A stretch of 64,000 nucleotides of DNA from Chloroflexi bacterium 54-19 (GCA_001898225.1 MKTJ01000036.1:249156-313155), one strand, 5' to 3'. Positions 51,895 through 62,931 are shown, numbered from the stretch's first letter. Program-made: numbers and translations. Notes: a model not told the origin generated them from the sequence alone.

Positions 51895-52884
51895 ATGGCG
51901 GTAAAAACAGTTTTAGAGGCGGTCCGCGAAGCCCTCTTTGAAGAAATGCGCCGGGACGAGAACGTCTTTGTCCTCGGTGAGGATGTCGGGCAGCGCGGCG
52001 GGGTCTTCCGGGTCACGGATGGCTTGCAAAAAGAGTTCGGCGAAATGCGGGTGCTGGATACCCCCCTGGCCGAAAGCGCTATCGCGGGGGTCGCCATCGG
52101 CGCGGCGGTGCGAGGAATGCGCCCGGTAGCCGAGTTTCAGTTTGCCGATTTCATCCACCCGGCGGTCGAGCAGATTATTGACGAAGCGGCCCGGTTTCGG
52201 TACCGCTCCAATAACACCTTTAGCTGCCCGGTGGTCTTCCGGGCTCCTTATGGCGGCGGGGTCCAGGGTGGTATGTACCACAGCCAGAGTGTCGAAGCCA
52301 TGTTCGCCATGTGGCCGGGCCTGAAAGTGGTCACTCCTTCGTTCCCTTACGACTACAAAGGCTTGCTAAAAGCGGCCATCCGCGACAACGACCCGGTGGT
52401 CTTTTTCGAGCATAAGAAGACCTACACACTCCCTTCGGTCAAACAGGAAGTCCCGGCGGGCGACTATATTGTCCCGCTCGGCAAGGCCAACGTGGTCAAG
52501 GAAGGGACCAACCTGAGTGTTTTCGCCTACGGAATGATGCTTCACCAGTCCTTACAGGCCGCCCGCGTCCTCGAACAGGAAGGCGTTTCGGTCGAGGTGG
52601 TGGACCTGCGGACCTTACGGCCTCTCGACAAAGAAACGATTCTAAATTCGGTCAAAAAGACCGGGCGAGCCCTGATTGTCCACGAAGCGAACCTCTTTGG
52701 CGGGTTCGGCGGCGAAATCGCGGCCATTATCGCCGAGGAAGCCTTCGAATGGCTGGATGCCCCGGTGCGGCGGTTGGCAGGGCTGGATGTACCCGGTATG
52801 CCTTTCGCTTTACCCCTGGAAGAAGAATTTATGCCCAACCCGACCAAAATTGCCCAGGCCATGCGGAACCTGGCGGCCTATTAA
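51895..52884 (+). CDS. 2-oxoacid dehydrogenase E1 component, beta subunit
   Basis: The 329-aa protein shows VFVLGEDVGQRGGVFRVTDGLQKEFG, DTPLAESAIAGVAIGAAVRGMRPVAEFQFADF, VVFRAPYGGGVQGGMYHSQSVEAMF and the C-terminal FGGFGGEIAAIIAEEAFEWLDAPVRRLAGLD, all typical of E1beta. It pairs with E1alpha in an alpha2-beta2 enzyme that decarboxylates a 2-oxoacid onto lipoamide. It starts 5 nt after E1alpha with a TAGGA site. Confidence 0.95.
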   Translation: MAVKTVLEAVREALFEEMRRDENVFVLGEDVGQRGGVFRVTDGLQKEFGEMRVLDTPLAESAIAGVAIGAAVRGMRPVAEFQFADFIHPAVEQIIDEAARFRYRSNNTFSCPVVFRAPYGGGVQGGMYHSQSVEAMFAMWPGLKVVTPSFPYDYKGLLKAAIRDNDPVVFFEHKKTYTLPSVKQEVPAGDYIVPLGKANVVKEGTNLSVFAYGMMLHQSLQAARVLEQEGVSVEVVDLRTLRPLDKETILNSVKKTGRALIVHEANLFGGFGGEIAAIIAEEAFEWLDAPVRRLAGLDVPGMPFALPLEEEFMPNPTKIAQAMRNLAAY

Positions 52885-52897
52885 AGGAGATTTATTG

Positions 52898-54526
52898 ATG
52901 GCAACCAAAATTACCCTGCCGCAACTGGGAGAGAGCGTCCACGAAGGCACCATCGGCCAGTGGCTTAAAAAAGTGGGCGACCATGTCGAGGAATACGAGC
53001 CTATCGTGGAAATCATTACCGACAAGGTGAATGCCGAGGTACCCGCGCCTGTTTCCGGCACTTTGACCGCTATCCTGGTGAAAGAAGGCGAAACGGTCGA
53101 GGTCGGCGCTTTGCTCGGCGAAATGAGCGAGGTTGTGGCGGAAACGGCTACGCCCGCCCCGACTATTTCCCCCAACGGCACCGAGAAAGCAGCCCTGGAA
53201 GCAGCCTTTGCCGCCCCTGATTCGGCCCAGGCCAGCCAGTTCAACAAACAACTTGACCACCAGGCCGAGGAAGCCGAGGCTTCCTTCCCGAATGGCCGGG
53301 CTTCCGGCGGCTGGTACGATGAAGACGAGGAAGATACTTTTGCCGGGACAGTCGCCCCGACTCCCAGCCCGGCCACTGCCGCCGCGCCTTTCGAACACAA
53401 AAAAAACCGGTATACACCCTCGGTGCGCCGCCTGGCCGAGGAACACCAGCTTGACCTGGAAAAACTTGGTCTGCGGGGGAGCGGCATCAACGGGCGCATC
53501 ACCCGCGACGACGTGTTGATGTACATCGAGCAGCAACGCAAACTCCGCCAACCGGTCCCGACCCGCGCCTTGCCGGGCGACACAGCCAGGGCCGCGCCCC
53601 CTCCTCCAGTCACGCCGATGCACGAACAGATTGCCGCCAACGCCATGCGCGGCACTCCCCCGGCCCAGGTCACACCACCCCCGGCAACAATAAAACCCGC
53701 CGCGCAACAGCCAGCGGTAGCCCCGGTCACGGTTAAACCTGCCTCCGTTCCGGCCCCGGCCCTACCTTCGTTCAGCGAAGCAGCGGTACAGCAGGCTGGC
53801 GCGGGCAACACCGGTGACGAACTGGTGCCGTTGACCCCGATGCGCAGGGCGATTGCCGAACACATGGTCCGCAGCGTCCAGACTTCACCCCACGCCTGGA
53901 CGATTGTCGAGGTGGACATGACCCGGCTGGTAAAACACCGCGCCAGGATTAAAGAGGATTTCAAACGGCGTGAAGGGCTGGACCTGACTTACCTCCCCTA
54001 CGTGATGCTGGCAGTAGTGGAAGGTTTGCGGAAATTTCCTGAACTGAACGCAAGCTGGTCGTCTGAAAATAACGGTATCATCCAGAAACGCGACCTGAAT
54101 CTGGGCGTGGCGATAGATGTGCCGGACGGCCTGGTAGTTCCGGTCATCCACAAGGCCGACGAGAAAAGCCTGGTTGGGTTGGTCCGGGCCTTGAATGATG
54201 TCGTAACCAGGGGCCGTAACAAAAAGCTGACCCTGGCCGACGTACAGGGCGGCACCTTTACGGTGAACAATCCGGGCGCGTTCGGCTCGGTGATGAGCCA
54301 GCCGATTATCAACCAGCCCCAGGCGGCTATTGTCACGATGGAAGCTATCGTGAAACGGCCTGTGGTGATAACCGACACCGAAGGCAACGACAACATCGTG
54401 GTCCGCTCGATGATGAACATGTGCCTTTCGTTCGACCACCGGGTCGTGGACGGTGCAACCGCCGGGCGTTTCCTGCAATTCCTCAAAAAATGGCTGGAAA
54501 CCCAGGATTACAGCCGGACGGTCTAA
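52898..54526 (+). CDS. Dihydrolipoamide acyltransferase (E2) of 2-oxoacid dehydrogenase
   Basis: The 542-aa protein starts at the ATG at 52898 (AAAGGAG upstream); the open frame before it belongs to E1beta's shadow. N-terminal lipoyl domain with Lys43 in TDKVNAEV, a Glu/Ala-rich linker, peripheral-subunit-binding domain (about 168-205, PSVRRLAEEHQLDLEKL...GINGRITRDDV), a long Pro/Ala/Val linker (about 215-310) and the acyltransferase core with catalytic His514 in SFDHRVVDGA. Long flexible linkers let the lipoyl arm visit E1 and E3. Single lipoyl domain and overall shape suit a branched-chain complex. Confidence 0.95.
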   Translation: MATKITLPQLGESVHEGTIGQWLKKVGDHVEEYEPIVEIITDKVNAEVPAPVSGTLTAILVKEGETVEVGALLGEMSEVVAETATPAPTISPNGTEKAALEAAFAAPDSAQASQFNKQLDHQAEEAEASFPNGRASGGWYDEDEEDTFAGTVAPTPSPATAAAPFEHKKNRYTPSVRRLAEEHQLDLEKLGLRGSGINGRITRDDVLMYIEQQRKLRQPVPTRALPGDTARAAPPPPVTPMHEQIAANAMRGTPPAQVTPPPATIKPAAQQPAVAPVTVKPASVPAPALPSFSEAAVQQAGAGNTGDELVPLTPMRRAIAEHMVRSVQTSPHAWTIVEVDMTRLVKHRARIKEDFKRREGLDLTYLPYVMLAVVEGLRKFPELNASWSSENNGIIQKRDLNLGVAIDVPDGLVVPVIHKADEKSLVGLVRALNDVVTRGRNKKLTLADVQGGTFTVNNPGAFGSVMSQPIINQPQAAIVTMEAIVKRPVVITDTEGNDNIVVRSMMNMCLSFDHRVVDGATAGRFLQFLKKWLETQDYSRTV

Positions 54527-54569
54527 AGCAACCCTGGAAAGATTTCGAAAAATACTGCCCCAATAGTAA

Positions 54570-54602
54570 TTCAAAAAGCCTCTTTTGTAGAGGCTTTTTG
54601 AA
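54570..54602 (+). terminator. Intrinsic terminator of the E1-E2 operon
   Basis: Perfect 13-bp stem TTCAAAAAGCCTC (54570-54582) with GAGGCTTTTTGAA (54590-54602) around a 7-nt loop. Located 44 nt after the E2 stop. Confidence 0.92.
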
Positions 54603-54790
54603 TCACCTGTTAAGATGCAATTGCAGAGCTAACTCATTCCAATAATAAAAAATAGAAATTCGTTAAAACTTGATATTGCTTTAAAGCAAAATATAATCTA
54701 AACTGAATTAATAAAAGTTTATAACGGCTTGTTAAACCTTTCTTAAAAATTAACCAGGACCAAACGAACTCATTCAGGGGAGGGCTTGTT

Positions 54791-57700
54791 GTGGCTGAGT
54801 CTTTAAATCCGGTAGATAGTTCCGAACAGAACCCGGCCCAATTAAAAATAATTGCCGGTTTTTTTAAATTTAGCACCTTCCTGGCAACCCACCGCCTTTT
54901 TGCTTCCCTGGGTCTGGTTTTCTTGATAGGCTTACTTATACCGGCCAATCTACTGGCGGGTTCTCCGGCAGATTTTAAAGCGGCCCCGAAGCCCGCTGGG
55001 GTTCAGCCGCAAAACCTGGCGAACGAAACCGGCTGGATTACTACCACCAACATGTCCCAGATGCGATTAGCTCATACTCAAACCCTGATGCAAAATGGCA
55101 AGGTACTTGTAACCGGCGGTTTTTATAATGCGGGGCCTTTCACTACAACTGCGACTGCTGAAATCTATGACCCCGCGACCGGCAAATGGCGCAATGTAGC
55201 CTCGATGCAAGTTACCCGCGCCTATCATACGGCTACCCTGCTTCCAAGCGGTAAAGTACTGGTAGCAGGCGGATTAAACATTAGCAATGGGGTGACAACC
55301 AATACCGCCGAACTTTTCGACCCGGTAACGGAAACCTGGAGCAGCGCTGGGACATTTAACCAGGCTCGCCAATCAGCTACAGCAACTTTGCTAAATAATG
55401 GGAAGGTGTTAATTGTTGGAGGCTATAATTCTTCAAACACCGGTGGTCTTGCCAGCGCCAACCTGTACGATCCCTCTACAAATAGCTGGTCTACTACCGC
55501 AAATTTAGCAACGGCAAGGCACGACCAAACTGCCACCCTTTTACAAAATGGGTTGGTCCTGGTGGCTGGAGGAATTTCAGCCACATCGACCCCTCAAAAT
55601 GGTACTTATCCGGTTAACACCGAACTTTTTGACCCGGACGGTAATGGAGGTGTTGGCACCTGGACTGCCACCGGCGATCTCACCAAAGGGCGGTCCGGCC
55701 ATTCGGCTACCCTCTTAACTGATGGCCGCGTTTTAGTGGCCGGTGGTTATAATAACTATCAATTACCCAATGGCTCCGATAGTAATTTGGCCGGTGTTGA
55801 AATCTATGACCCCGACCTGGGAACCTGGACAGCAGGTGCTTCCCTGAATACTGCCAGGAGTACACACCGTGCCGCCCTCCTACCGGATGGAGAGATTATT
55901 GTGGTGGGTGGCGCTATATCAGGAACGGTTTCGACTGCAACCACGGAAATTTACAATCCAACCGGAAATAGCTGGACAGCCGGACCAAGCATGAGTGTAG
56001 GCAGATCAGTCCACCGGACAACCCTCCTACCAGGCGGTAGACTACTCGTCACCGGCGGCACCACTTATGACGGAAGCCAAACGACTTACCTGGATAGCGC
56101 CGAACTGCTCGATTATAACCTGGGAAGTTGGTCGGTTGTAACCGCAACGACGACCGCCAGGGCAAACGCCACCACGACCTTGCTAACAAACGGCAAAGTT
56201 TTAATCGCGGGTGGTAGCAATTCGGGCACCACTTTGAATACCGCCGAACTCTATGACCCTGCTACCCAAACTTTTAGCCCCGGCGGAACCTTGAATACCG
56301 CCCGGCGCAATCATACGGCCACCCTTCTTCAAAATGGCAAAGTGCTGGTAGCTGGAGGGCTTTCCGGCGACGGGACACCCCTAGACAGCACGGAACTATA
56401 CGACCCCGACACCAATAGCTGGATGGCAGGCGAAAATTTACTAAAACCCTTATCCAATCATACTGCCACTCTACTGCCTTCCGGCCAGGTATTACTTGCA
56501 GGGGGCGAAGATGCCGGCGGACCTATGAAGGAGGTTGAACTTTTCGACCCCACTCACGGGACCTGGTCTTACACCACGCCCCTGGGTTCCGCCCGGACTT
56601 CCCATACAACCACCCTTTTGGCGGGCGGCAAAGTCCTGGTTGTAGGGGGCAGTGCCGGCAGCACGATTTTGAATACCGCCGAAATTTATGACCCTTCAAA
56701 CGGCACCTGGAGCACTACCCCCACTTTGAACAGCCCAAGAGCCGGGCACACGGCCACCCTGTTACCGGGTGGACAGGTTTTAGTAGCGGGAGGGGCCAGT
56801 AGTTTAACCCCTGTAACAAAATTGAGTTCCGCCGAAATCTATGACCCGTCTACTAATACCTGGACAGCAACGGGAAATATGGCGGTTACCCGGCAAAAAG
56901 CAGCGGCGGTTTTAATGCAAGGCGGCAAAGTTTTGGTAGCCGGTGGCGACGATGCAGGTACGGACTCAGAATTATACGACCCGGCTACGAGCCAATGGCA
57001 ACCCACCGCCAACCTCAATAATACCCACGCCTACCAGGGTATGGCGCTTCTGCTTACGGGCCAGGTGCTTCTGACCGGCGATACCAGCCAGGCAGAGCTT
57101 TATGATGCAGGTTTGAATTTTGAGGAGGCATGGCGGCCAACCATAGATACCGCTAATACGACCCTTGCCCCGGGTGAAGCCCTGGAATTAAGCGGTAACG
57201 GCTTCAAGGGATTATCGGAAGCCTCCGGCAACTCCACCAATAATTCGTCCAGTAATTATCCGCTGGTCCAGCTTTCCAGCCTCGATAACGAGCAAACCTT
57301 TTTTGTCCTGCCGGACCCGACGAGCGGGTGGGCCGATACGGCTTTCACCGGAATAACCCAGACCATAAATACTTTACCTCCCGGTTATGCCCGCCTGACT
57401 ATCTTTTCCAATGGTATTCCAAGCTTAGCCAGGATTGTACTTATAACCGGAAGTGCTTCTTCTACGGTTATAACATCTGCGCCAAACCCGTCCGACTTCT
57501 TCCAAACCGTAACATTTACGGCCACAATAACAACCGGCCAGGGCCAACCGACCGGGGCCGTAAATTTTATGGATGGCAGCACTCTCCTGGGGACCGGGTA
57601 TATAAATGATGGTAACGCCACTTTCGTTACTAATACCCTCTCCGCTGGCACACATACGATTGTTGCCGAATACAAAGGGGACCTGAATTTTGCTGGTAGC

Positions 57701-58393
57701 ATATCTCCCGGCCTGGACCAGCAGGTCAATTGCACTCAGGTCTATACGGTCTACCTGGCGGAGGATAACGGCACAAATGACTGCGGCACTTTGACTTTTG
57801 CCTTAAACCAGGCTGCTACTGCCAATGTACCGGTTACAATCACTTTGACCCCTGCCACTATTTCACTCACCGAGGCTCTGCCGGTAATTACTCCAACCGT
57901 AAAAGTTACGATAGCCGGGACCTGTACCCAGGCAAATGGTCGCGGTTTGCCTGGCACAAAACTGATAGCCGGAGTGGGGGATATACCGGTTGGTCTTCAA
58001 CTTACCTCTAACATGGCCCTGACCGGAGTAGCGATAAGTGGGTTCCAGGATTACCAGGTGGAGCTTACCGGAAATAACAATACTCTCACCTGCGACTGGC
58101 TAGGCACCCTGGATGGCTTAAATTCGCCGGCCAATTCCGCCGGGGGCGGCCTCAAGATAAGTGGTAGCAATAACCGGTTGGGCATTGAAAATACGCCCTC
58201 AAGCGGCAACCTGATAAGCGGGAATGCCGGGACAGGGTTGAAAATTGATAATGCCAGCACCGGTAACGAATCCTTTTATACCTGGATAGGTGTGAAAAGC
58301 GACGGTATAACCAGTTTAAAAAACCTGGTAAGCCTGAAGATTGACCAGGGTGGGCAATTAAAATTTGGCCCTGGCAACCGCATCCACAGCTAA
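54791..58393 (+). CDS. Secreted/surface protein with 14 Kelch repeats and Ig-like domain
   Basis: The 1200-aa protein starts at a GTG with AGGGGAGGG upstream. It has a membrane segment at about 38-57 (signal anchor or signal peptide). Fourteen Kelch repeats follow (about 98-775), each with a core like TLLQNGKVLVAGG, enough for two seven-bladed propellers. Then come a galactose-oxidase-like E-set domain (about 780-885, NYPLVQLSSLDNEQTFF), a bacterial Ig-like domain (about 893-985, GAVNFMDGSTLLGTGY) and a beta-helix-like tail (about 990-1200). The C-terminus stops abruptly after GPGNRIHS, without a sorting or anchor sequence. Kelch propellers typically bind ligands or carbohydrates. No role can be assigned. 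Confidence 0.85.
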   Translation: MAESLNPVDSSEQNPAQLKIIAGFFKFSTFLATHRLFASLGLVFLIGLLIPANLLAGSPADFKAAPKPAGVQPQNLANETGWITTTNMSQMRLAHTQTLMQNGKVLVTGGFYNAGPFTTTATAEIYDPATGKWRNVASMQVTRAYHTATLLPSGKVLVAGGLNISNGVTTNTAELFDPVTETWSSAGTFNQARQSATATLLNNGKVLIVGGYNSSNTGGLASANLYDPSTNSWSTTANLATARHDQTATLLQNGLVLVAGGISATSTPQNGTYPVNTELFDPDGNGGVGTWTATGDLTKGRSGHSATLLTDGRVLVAGGYNNYQLPNGSDSNLAGVEIYDPDLGTWTAGASLNTARSTHRAALLPDGEIIVVGGAISGTVSTATTEIYNPTGNSWTAGPSMSVGRSVHRTTLLPGGRLLVTGGTTYDGSQTTYLDSAELLDYNLGSWSVVTATTTARANATTTLLTNGKVLIAGGSNSGTTLNTAELYDPATQTFSPGGTLNTARRNHTATLLQNGKVLVAGGLSGDGTPLDSTELYDPDTNSWMAGENLLKPLSNHTATLLPSGQVLLAGGEDAGGPMKEVELFDPTHGTWSYTTPLGSARTSHTTTLLAGGKVLVVGGSAGSTILNTAEIYDPSNGTWSTTPTLNSPRAGHTATLLPGGQVLVAGGASSLTPVTKLSSAEIYDPSTNTWTATGNMAVTRQKAAAVLMQGGKVLVAGGDDAGTDSELYDPATSQWQPTANLNNTHAYQGMALLLTGQVLLTGDTSQAELYDAGLNFEEAWRPTIDTANTTLAPGEALELSGNGFKGLSEASGNSTNNSSSNYPLVQLSSLDNEQTFFVLPDPTSGWADTAFTGITQTINTLPPGYARLTIFSNGIPSLARIVLITGSASSTVITSAPNPSDFFQTVTFTATITTGQGQPTGAVNFMDGSTLLGTGYINDGNATFVTNTLSAGTHTIVAEYKGDLNFAGSISPGLDQQVNCTQVYTVYLAEDNGTNDCGTLTFALNQAATANVPVTITLTPATISLTEALPVITPTVKVTIAGTCTQANGRGLPGTKLIAGVGDIPVGLQLTSNMALTGVAISGFQDYQVELTGNNNTLTCDWLGTLDGLNSPANSAGGGLKISGSNNRLGIENTPSSGNLISGNAGTGLKIDNASTGNESFYTWIGVKSDGITSLKNLVSLKIDQGGQLKFGPGNRIHS

Positions 58394-58461
58394 GATGCTT
58401 TAACCTGGGTGGCTGGAAACCCAGGATTTCAACGGGGCGGGATAAACCTGACAAAATGAAG

Positions 58462-58495
58462 AAAAGGGTTCTGGAAACAACCGGAACCCCTTTTT
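58462..58495 (+). terminator. Intrinsic terminator
   Basis: Stem GGGTTC with GGAACCCC around TGGAAACAACC, followed by TTTTT. It ends the Kelch-protein transcript about 70 nt after its stop. Confidence 0.8.
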
Positions 58496-58633
58496 ATATG
58501 GATTTTTCTTTACCAAATCATCACGCAAGCCCTGGTAAATCGGAGTTGTGACGGTATAGCTTTTGTGACAACTTAGCTTGATGTGAATTATCTCTTGGAA
58601 TAAGAGAGGGAATGCTAAAAGCTAAAGGAGTCA

Positions 58634-59683
58634 ATGATGCCAAAGAAAACCACAACAACCAACCAGGGACCCCTTGCCAGGGAGACCGGGCCAAATATCG
58701 GGTTTGTCCTCTCCCACGAACAGTTTCCGGCCCCCCAACTGGTGGAATTAGGGGCAAAAGCCGAGCAAGCCGGGTTTGACGCGGTTTGGACCAGCGACCA
58801 TTTCCAACCCTGGCAGGATAACGAGGGTCACGCCGGGTTTGCCTGGGTCACTCTCGCCGCGACCGGCCAGCGAATGACCCGGATTCCGATGGGCACAGGC
58901 GTGACCTGTCCGACCTATCGTTACCACCCCTCGATTGTGGCCGAGGCTTTTGCTTCGTTGGGCCTCCTCTATCCGGGCCGGGTCTTCCTGGGGGTAGGAT
59001 CGGGTGAAGCGCTAAATGAGGTCGCCGCCGGGGGCGGTTGGGGCGATTACAAAGAGCGGTCGAGCCGCCTGATTGAAGCGGTCGAAATCATACGCAAGTT
59101 GTGGACGGGCGAAATGGTGAATTTCGAGGGCGATTATTATAAAGTCCAGGGCAAACTCTACGATGTGCCGGCCTCACCGGTGCCGATTTATATCGCAGCA
59201 TCAGGTCCCAAGAGTATGCGTATCTCCGGGCAATATGGTGACGGCTTGATTACCGATTCGGAACGGGCGGTCAAGCCAGAGTTACGCCAGGCTTTCGAAG
59301 AAGGGGCCAGGTCCGCCGGGAAAGACCCGGCCACCCTGCCCATTATCGCGGAACACTGGATTGTGGTCGGGGAAGAAAAAGAGGCCAGGGAACTAACCAA
59401 ACTCTGGAATTTCTTACCCAAAGCCTGGGATACTTTCGTGGGTGACCCCGACCCGACCCATATCCGCAAGAAGGCCAACACCGAAATAAAGCCAGAAGAA
59501 GTCCTGAAAAGCTGGACGGTTAGCCCAGATCCCCAGGTACATATCAAAAAGCTCCGGGAGTTGATTGACCAGGGCGTGAGCACAATTTTCGTCCACTCGG
59601 CCCAACCGGACCAGCAGAAAGTAATTGATTTTTATGGCCGAGAGGTTCTACCGGCCCTGGCCCCCGCCCGCCAATCGGCCTAA
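58634..59683 (+). CDS. LLM-class F420-dependent-type oxidoreductase
   Basis: The protein is 349 aa (348 if the second ATG at 58637, better spaced from AAAGGAG, is used). Luciferase-like TIM-barrel marks are GFVLSHEQFPAPQLVELGAKAEQAGFDAVWTSDHFQPWQ, MGTGVTCPTYRYHPSIVAEAFASLGLLYPGRVFLGVGSGEALNE and GQYGDGLITD, close to the F420-dependent glucose-6-phosphate dehydrogenase-like subgroup. This suggests the host makes coenzyme F420, but FMN use cannot be excluded. It is monocistronic, with a terminator at 59735. Confidence 0.9.
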   Translation: MMPKKTTTTNQGPLARETGPNIGFVLSHEQFPAPQLVELGAKAEQAGFDAVWTSDHFQPWQDNEGHAGFAWVTLAATGQRMTRIPMGTGVTCPTYRYHPSIVAEAFASLGLLYPGRVFLGVGSGEALNEVAAGGGWGDYKERSSRLIEAVEIIRKLWTGEMVNFEGDYYKVQGKLYDVPASPVPIYIAASGPKSMRISGQYGDGLITDSERAVKPELRQAFEEGARSAGKDPATLPIIAEHWIVVGEEKEARELTKLWNFLPKAWDTFVGDPDPTHIRKKANTEIKPEEVLKSWTVSPDPQVHIKKLRELIDQGVSTIFVHSAQPDQQKVIDFYGREVLPALAPARQSA

Positions 59684-60096
59684 ATGCCGGGGGTTTAGCC
59701 GGGTTCCACGGTTTAAAAGTCTAAATTTGTTCATGGAAATGGGGCTCGATGCCCCTTTTCCATTATTGAAGGTTTTTTCGGCTTTGTTGAAGCAGACTGG
59801 TAACAGTTTCTTTTAATTTCCAGGTAGGTTTGCCGAACTTTAAATATAAGGTAATATATCATTTATGGAAAACAACCTTCGCCAAAAACCAACAGTGATT
59901 TAATTATAATAAAGGCGTAATATTATGTTATTGCATTAATTATAATACTGTGTGATGATTAATTTCAGAGTGTGTAGCATTTGGCTGACCAAAAACTTCA
60001 AAAAGAGGATATTTCTACCGGAAAGGGTAATGAAATAAAGCCCTTTTTCTATTTTTAACTTTTGGTGCCAGCGTAAATAAGGGTTAAAGGTTAGCT
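59684..60096. other. 413-nt intergenic region, AT-rich
   Basis: It contains the terminator at 59735-59761, then a very AT-rich tract with two TATAAT boxes (59905-59910 and 59941-59946) and no clear -35 partner, suggesting promoters for the hybrid kinase. No ORF is credible. Confidence 0.5.
59735..59761 (+). terminator. Intrinsic terminator of the LLM oxidoreductase gene
   Basis: GGAAATGGGGC (59735-59745) pairs with GCCCCTTTTCC (59751-59761), one mismatch, 5-nt loop, T-run within the distal arm. Confidence 0.8.
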
Positions 60097-62931
60097 ATGT
60101 TATCTCAAGATTATGATTTGCATTCCAAAAAAGAGCTTATCAATGAACTGGCCGAGCTAAAAATTGCTTACGATGAGTTAAAAATTCGGTATGATAAGCT
60201 GGAAGCCACAGTGCAAAACAGCCGATACGAAAAAGATAAAGCTATCGAAGAAACCCTTGACCGGATTTCCAATTGCTACCTGGCTATTGATAATAACGGG
60301 CGGTTCACTTTCCTAAATAAAGCCGCCGAAAAATGGCTCTTTCGCTCAAAGGCCGAGTTGCTAGGTAAAAGTATCTGGGAAGTTTTCCCTGATGCGGTAG
60401 ACGGTCCATTTTTCGCTAATTATCATAAAGCTATAACGGAACAGAGGGAAATCGAGTTTGAGGACTTTTATCCGCCCCTCAACTCCTGGTTCAGGGTCCG
60501 GGCTTACCCTTCCCCCAACGGCATAACTGCTATTTTCGACAATATAAACGAGTTAAAAAAGGCCGAAGCAGAGCGGCAGAAAAGCCTCGAATTGTACCGG
60601 ATACTGGCCCGTACTTTCCCAAACAGCACTGTCTTTCTTTATGACCAGGATTTACGCTTTTTGATAGTTGAGGGTACGGCCCTCCAAAAAAATGGTCTAA
60701 AAAAAGAGCTCATTGAAGGTAAAACCCTCTTTGAAACCCTATCACCTGCCCAGGTAGCCTACTACGAACCCAAATACCGGGCCGCTTTGCGGGGCGAAAC
60801 AATCGTTGACGAAAGATATGTTGAACTCTATGGCCGGACCTACTCCAACACCTATCTGCCTATAAGGAATGAGCAAGGCCAGATTTTCGCCGGGATGATT
60901 GTTTCCTATGAAATTACCGAACGCAAAAAGACCCAGGAGGCCCTCCAACATAGTGAAACAAAGTATAAAACCCTATTCCAGGTGGCTCCTTTCGGAGTTT
61001 GTGTCACCGATTCCACCGGGAAAATTATCGAGGTCAACGAAACCCTGGAGAAGCTATTAGGGCTGACCCTAAACAGTGAGAATAACTGGACAATTTACGA
61101 TGAGCGGTTGGAAGTTTTCCGGCCTGATGGCACTCGCTGGCCTGCAAGCGAATTTCCTAAAGTCTTATCCCTCAAGGAAAATGAAACCATTTACGGGACC
61201 GAAATGGGGATAAAAAAACCTGATGGCACCATTTCCTGGCTGATGGTTAGCGCGGCTCCCATTCCCCTGGAAAACTATGGTATAAGCGCCGTTTTTGTGG
61301 ACATCACCGAACGCAAAAAGATGGAGCAGGCATTGCGCCTCTCCGAGGACCGGTTCAGGCTGGTGATAAAGTCGACCAATGACGCCATCTTGGACTGGAA
61401 TATCGCCACCAGCGAAATGTGGTGGAACGAAAATTTTTACGACTTCTATAAATACCAGCCTTCCGAAGTTGATTTTTCATTGAGCTGGCTGGCCGAACAC
61501 ATCCACCCGGAAGACCGTCCCAGGATTGCGAAGCAAATGTATGAGGCGTTCAGAAATGGCACAGTCTACGTTTCGGATGAGTGCCGGTTTTTGCGCGGCG
61601 ACGGCACCTACGCCTATGTCCTGGGCCGGGGTTATATTGTTCGGGACAGTGAGGGCCGGGCCGTCCGCATGATTGGCTCCTTGCAGGACCTCACCGAACG
61701 TAAAAAAGCCCTGGAAACTCTTCTGAAGACCGAAGAACAGTTGCGCCAATCCCAAAAAATGGAAGCGGTAGGACGGTTGGCCGGTGGAGTGGCCCACGAT
61801 TTCAACAATATCCTGACCGGGATTATGGGCTATTGCGAACTGATTCAACTTAACCTTGAACCAACCAACCCGATAGCAAAAGACCTTGAGCAAATCCAGA
61901 ACGGGGTCAACCGGGCGGCAGCTTTAACCCAACAACTCCTGGCCTACAGCCGTAAACAGGTTTTGCAACAAAAACCGCTCGACCTCAATAAACTTATCCT
62001 GAATTTTAACAATTTGCTCAAACGGGTCATCGGGGAAGACATCGAGCTTGTTTTACACCTCGACACCGACCTGCAAACAATCCTGGCCGATACCACCCAG
62101 CTCGAACAGGTTTTATTGAACCTGAGTGTTAACGCCAGGGATGCCATGCCTGGTGGTGGCAAACTCATTTTCGAAACAAAAAATATTACCCTGGAAGAAG
62201 CCTCGAAAGGGGAACTGCCCGAAGCGATACCCGGCTCCTACGTGATGTTAGCCGTAACCGATACCGGGCACGGAATGGACGAGATTACCCGTTCCCAGAT
62301 TTTCGAGCCATTTTTCACCACCAAAGAACCGGGCAAAGGGACCGGGCTGGGTCTTTCGACCGTTTACGGTATCATCCACCAGAGCAAAGGCTTTATCGAG
62401 GTCAGTACCAGGGTCGGCGGCGGCACTACTTTCAAGATTTTTCTACCGGTCCTCTCCTCCCCTGACAAACCTAAACGGGCCAGCGCGACCGCGCGCCTGC
62501 CCGAAAAGTCCGGTGTAAGCCAGGGCCAGGCCGCCGGAGAACAGCCCGCCACCATTTTGCTGGTGGAAGATGACAAGATGCTGCGGGAAATTGTCCAGTT
62601 GGTGCTTGAATTGAACAATTACCGGGTGCTGTCGGTGGCCCGGCCCGAAGAAGGCGCGGCCCTCTTTCCAGAACATGCCGACCAGATTAACCTGGTTATC
62701 ACCGACCTGATAATGCCAGGTATGAACGGACAGGATTTAATCAAGAAAATCCAGGAAACCCAGCCGGATGTAAAGGTAATTTATATATCAGGCTACACGC
62801 ATAGTCTGACCAAGAATACCTTGAATTTCGAACTGGAAGGCAAAAACTTTGTAGGCAAACCTTTTAGCCCTAAAGACTTGCTGGAAAAAGTTAAGGAAGT
62901 CCTCAACGATTCCTGTGCTGACTCCGAGTAA
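60097..62931 (+). CDS. Hybrid sensor histidine kinase (multi-PAS, HisKA, HATPase, receiver)
   Basis: The 944-aa cytoplasmic kinase has an N-terminal coiled coil (about 10-60). Four PAS-like domains follow (about 65-165, 170-285, 290-415, 420-545; each of the last three ends in an ITERKK- or LTERKK-type linker). HisKA has phospho-acceptor His567 in [17 protein letters not shown]. HATPase_c has [38 protein letters not shown] and [13 protein letters not shown] receiver domain follows, with Asp870 in [14 protein letters not shown] and Lys in GKPFSP. No separate regulator is adjacent; a phosphorelay or diffusible output is expected. AAAGG lies 6 nt from the ATG. Confidence 0.95.
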   Translation: MLSQDYDLHSKKELINELAELKIAYDELKIRYDKLEATVQNSRYEKDKAIEETLDRISNCYLAIDNNGRFTFLNKAAEKWLFRSKAELLGKSIWEVFPDAVDGPFFANYHKAITEQREIEFEDFYPPLNSWFRVRAYPSPNGITAIFDNINELKKAEAERQKSLELYRILARTFPNSTVFLYDQDLRFLIVEGTALQKNGLKKELIEGKTLFETLSPAQVAYYEPKYRAALRGETIVDERYVELYGRTYSNTYLPIRNEQGQIFAGMIVSYEITERKKTQEALQHSETKYKTLFQVAPFGVCVTDSTGKIIEVNETLEKLLGLTLNSENNWTIYDERLEVFRPDGTRWPASEFPKVLSLKENETIYGTEMGIKKPDGTISWLMVSAAPIPLENYGISAVFVDITERKKMEQALRLSEDRFRLVIKSTNDAILDWNIATSEMWWNENFYDFYKYQPSEVDFSLSWLAEHIHPEDRPRIAKQMYEAFRNGTVYVSDECRFLRGDGTYAYVLGRGYIVRDSEGRAVRMIGSLQDLTERKKALETLLKTEEQLRQSQKMEAVGRLAGGVAHDFNNILTGIMGYCELIQLNLEPTNPIAKDLEQIQNGVNRAAALTQQLLAYSRKQVLQQKPLDLNKLILNFNNLLKRVIGEDIELVLHLDTDLQTILADTTQLEQVLLNLSVNARDAMPGGGKLIFETKNITLEEASKGELPEAIPGSYVMLAVTDTGHGMDEITRSQIFEPFFTTKEPGKGTGLGLSTVYGIIHQSKGFIEVSTRVGGGTTFKIFLPVLSSPDKPKRASATARLPEKSGVSQGQAAGEQPATILLVEDDKMLREIVQLVLELNNYRVLSVARPEEGAALFPEHADQINLVITDLIMPGMNGQDLIKKIQETQPDVKVIYISGYTHSLTKNTLNFELEGKNFVGKPFSPKDLLEKVKEVLNDSCADSE

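Noticed and set aside
52810..53964. Minus-strand 384-aa frame
   Set aside because: Antisense to the E2 gene; low-complexity Ser/Ala/Gly composition mirrors the E2 linkers.
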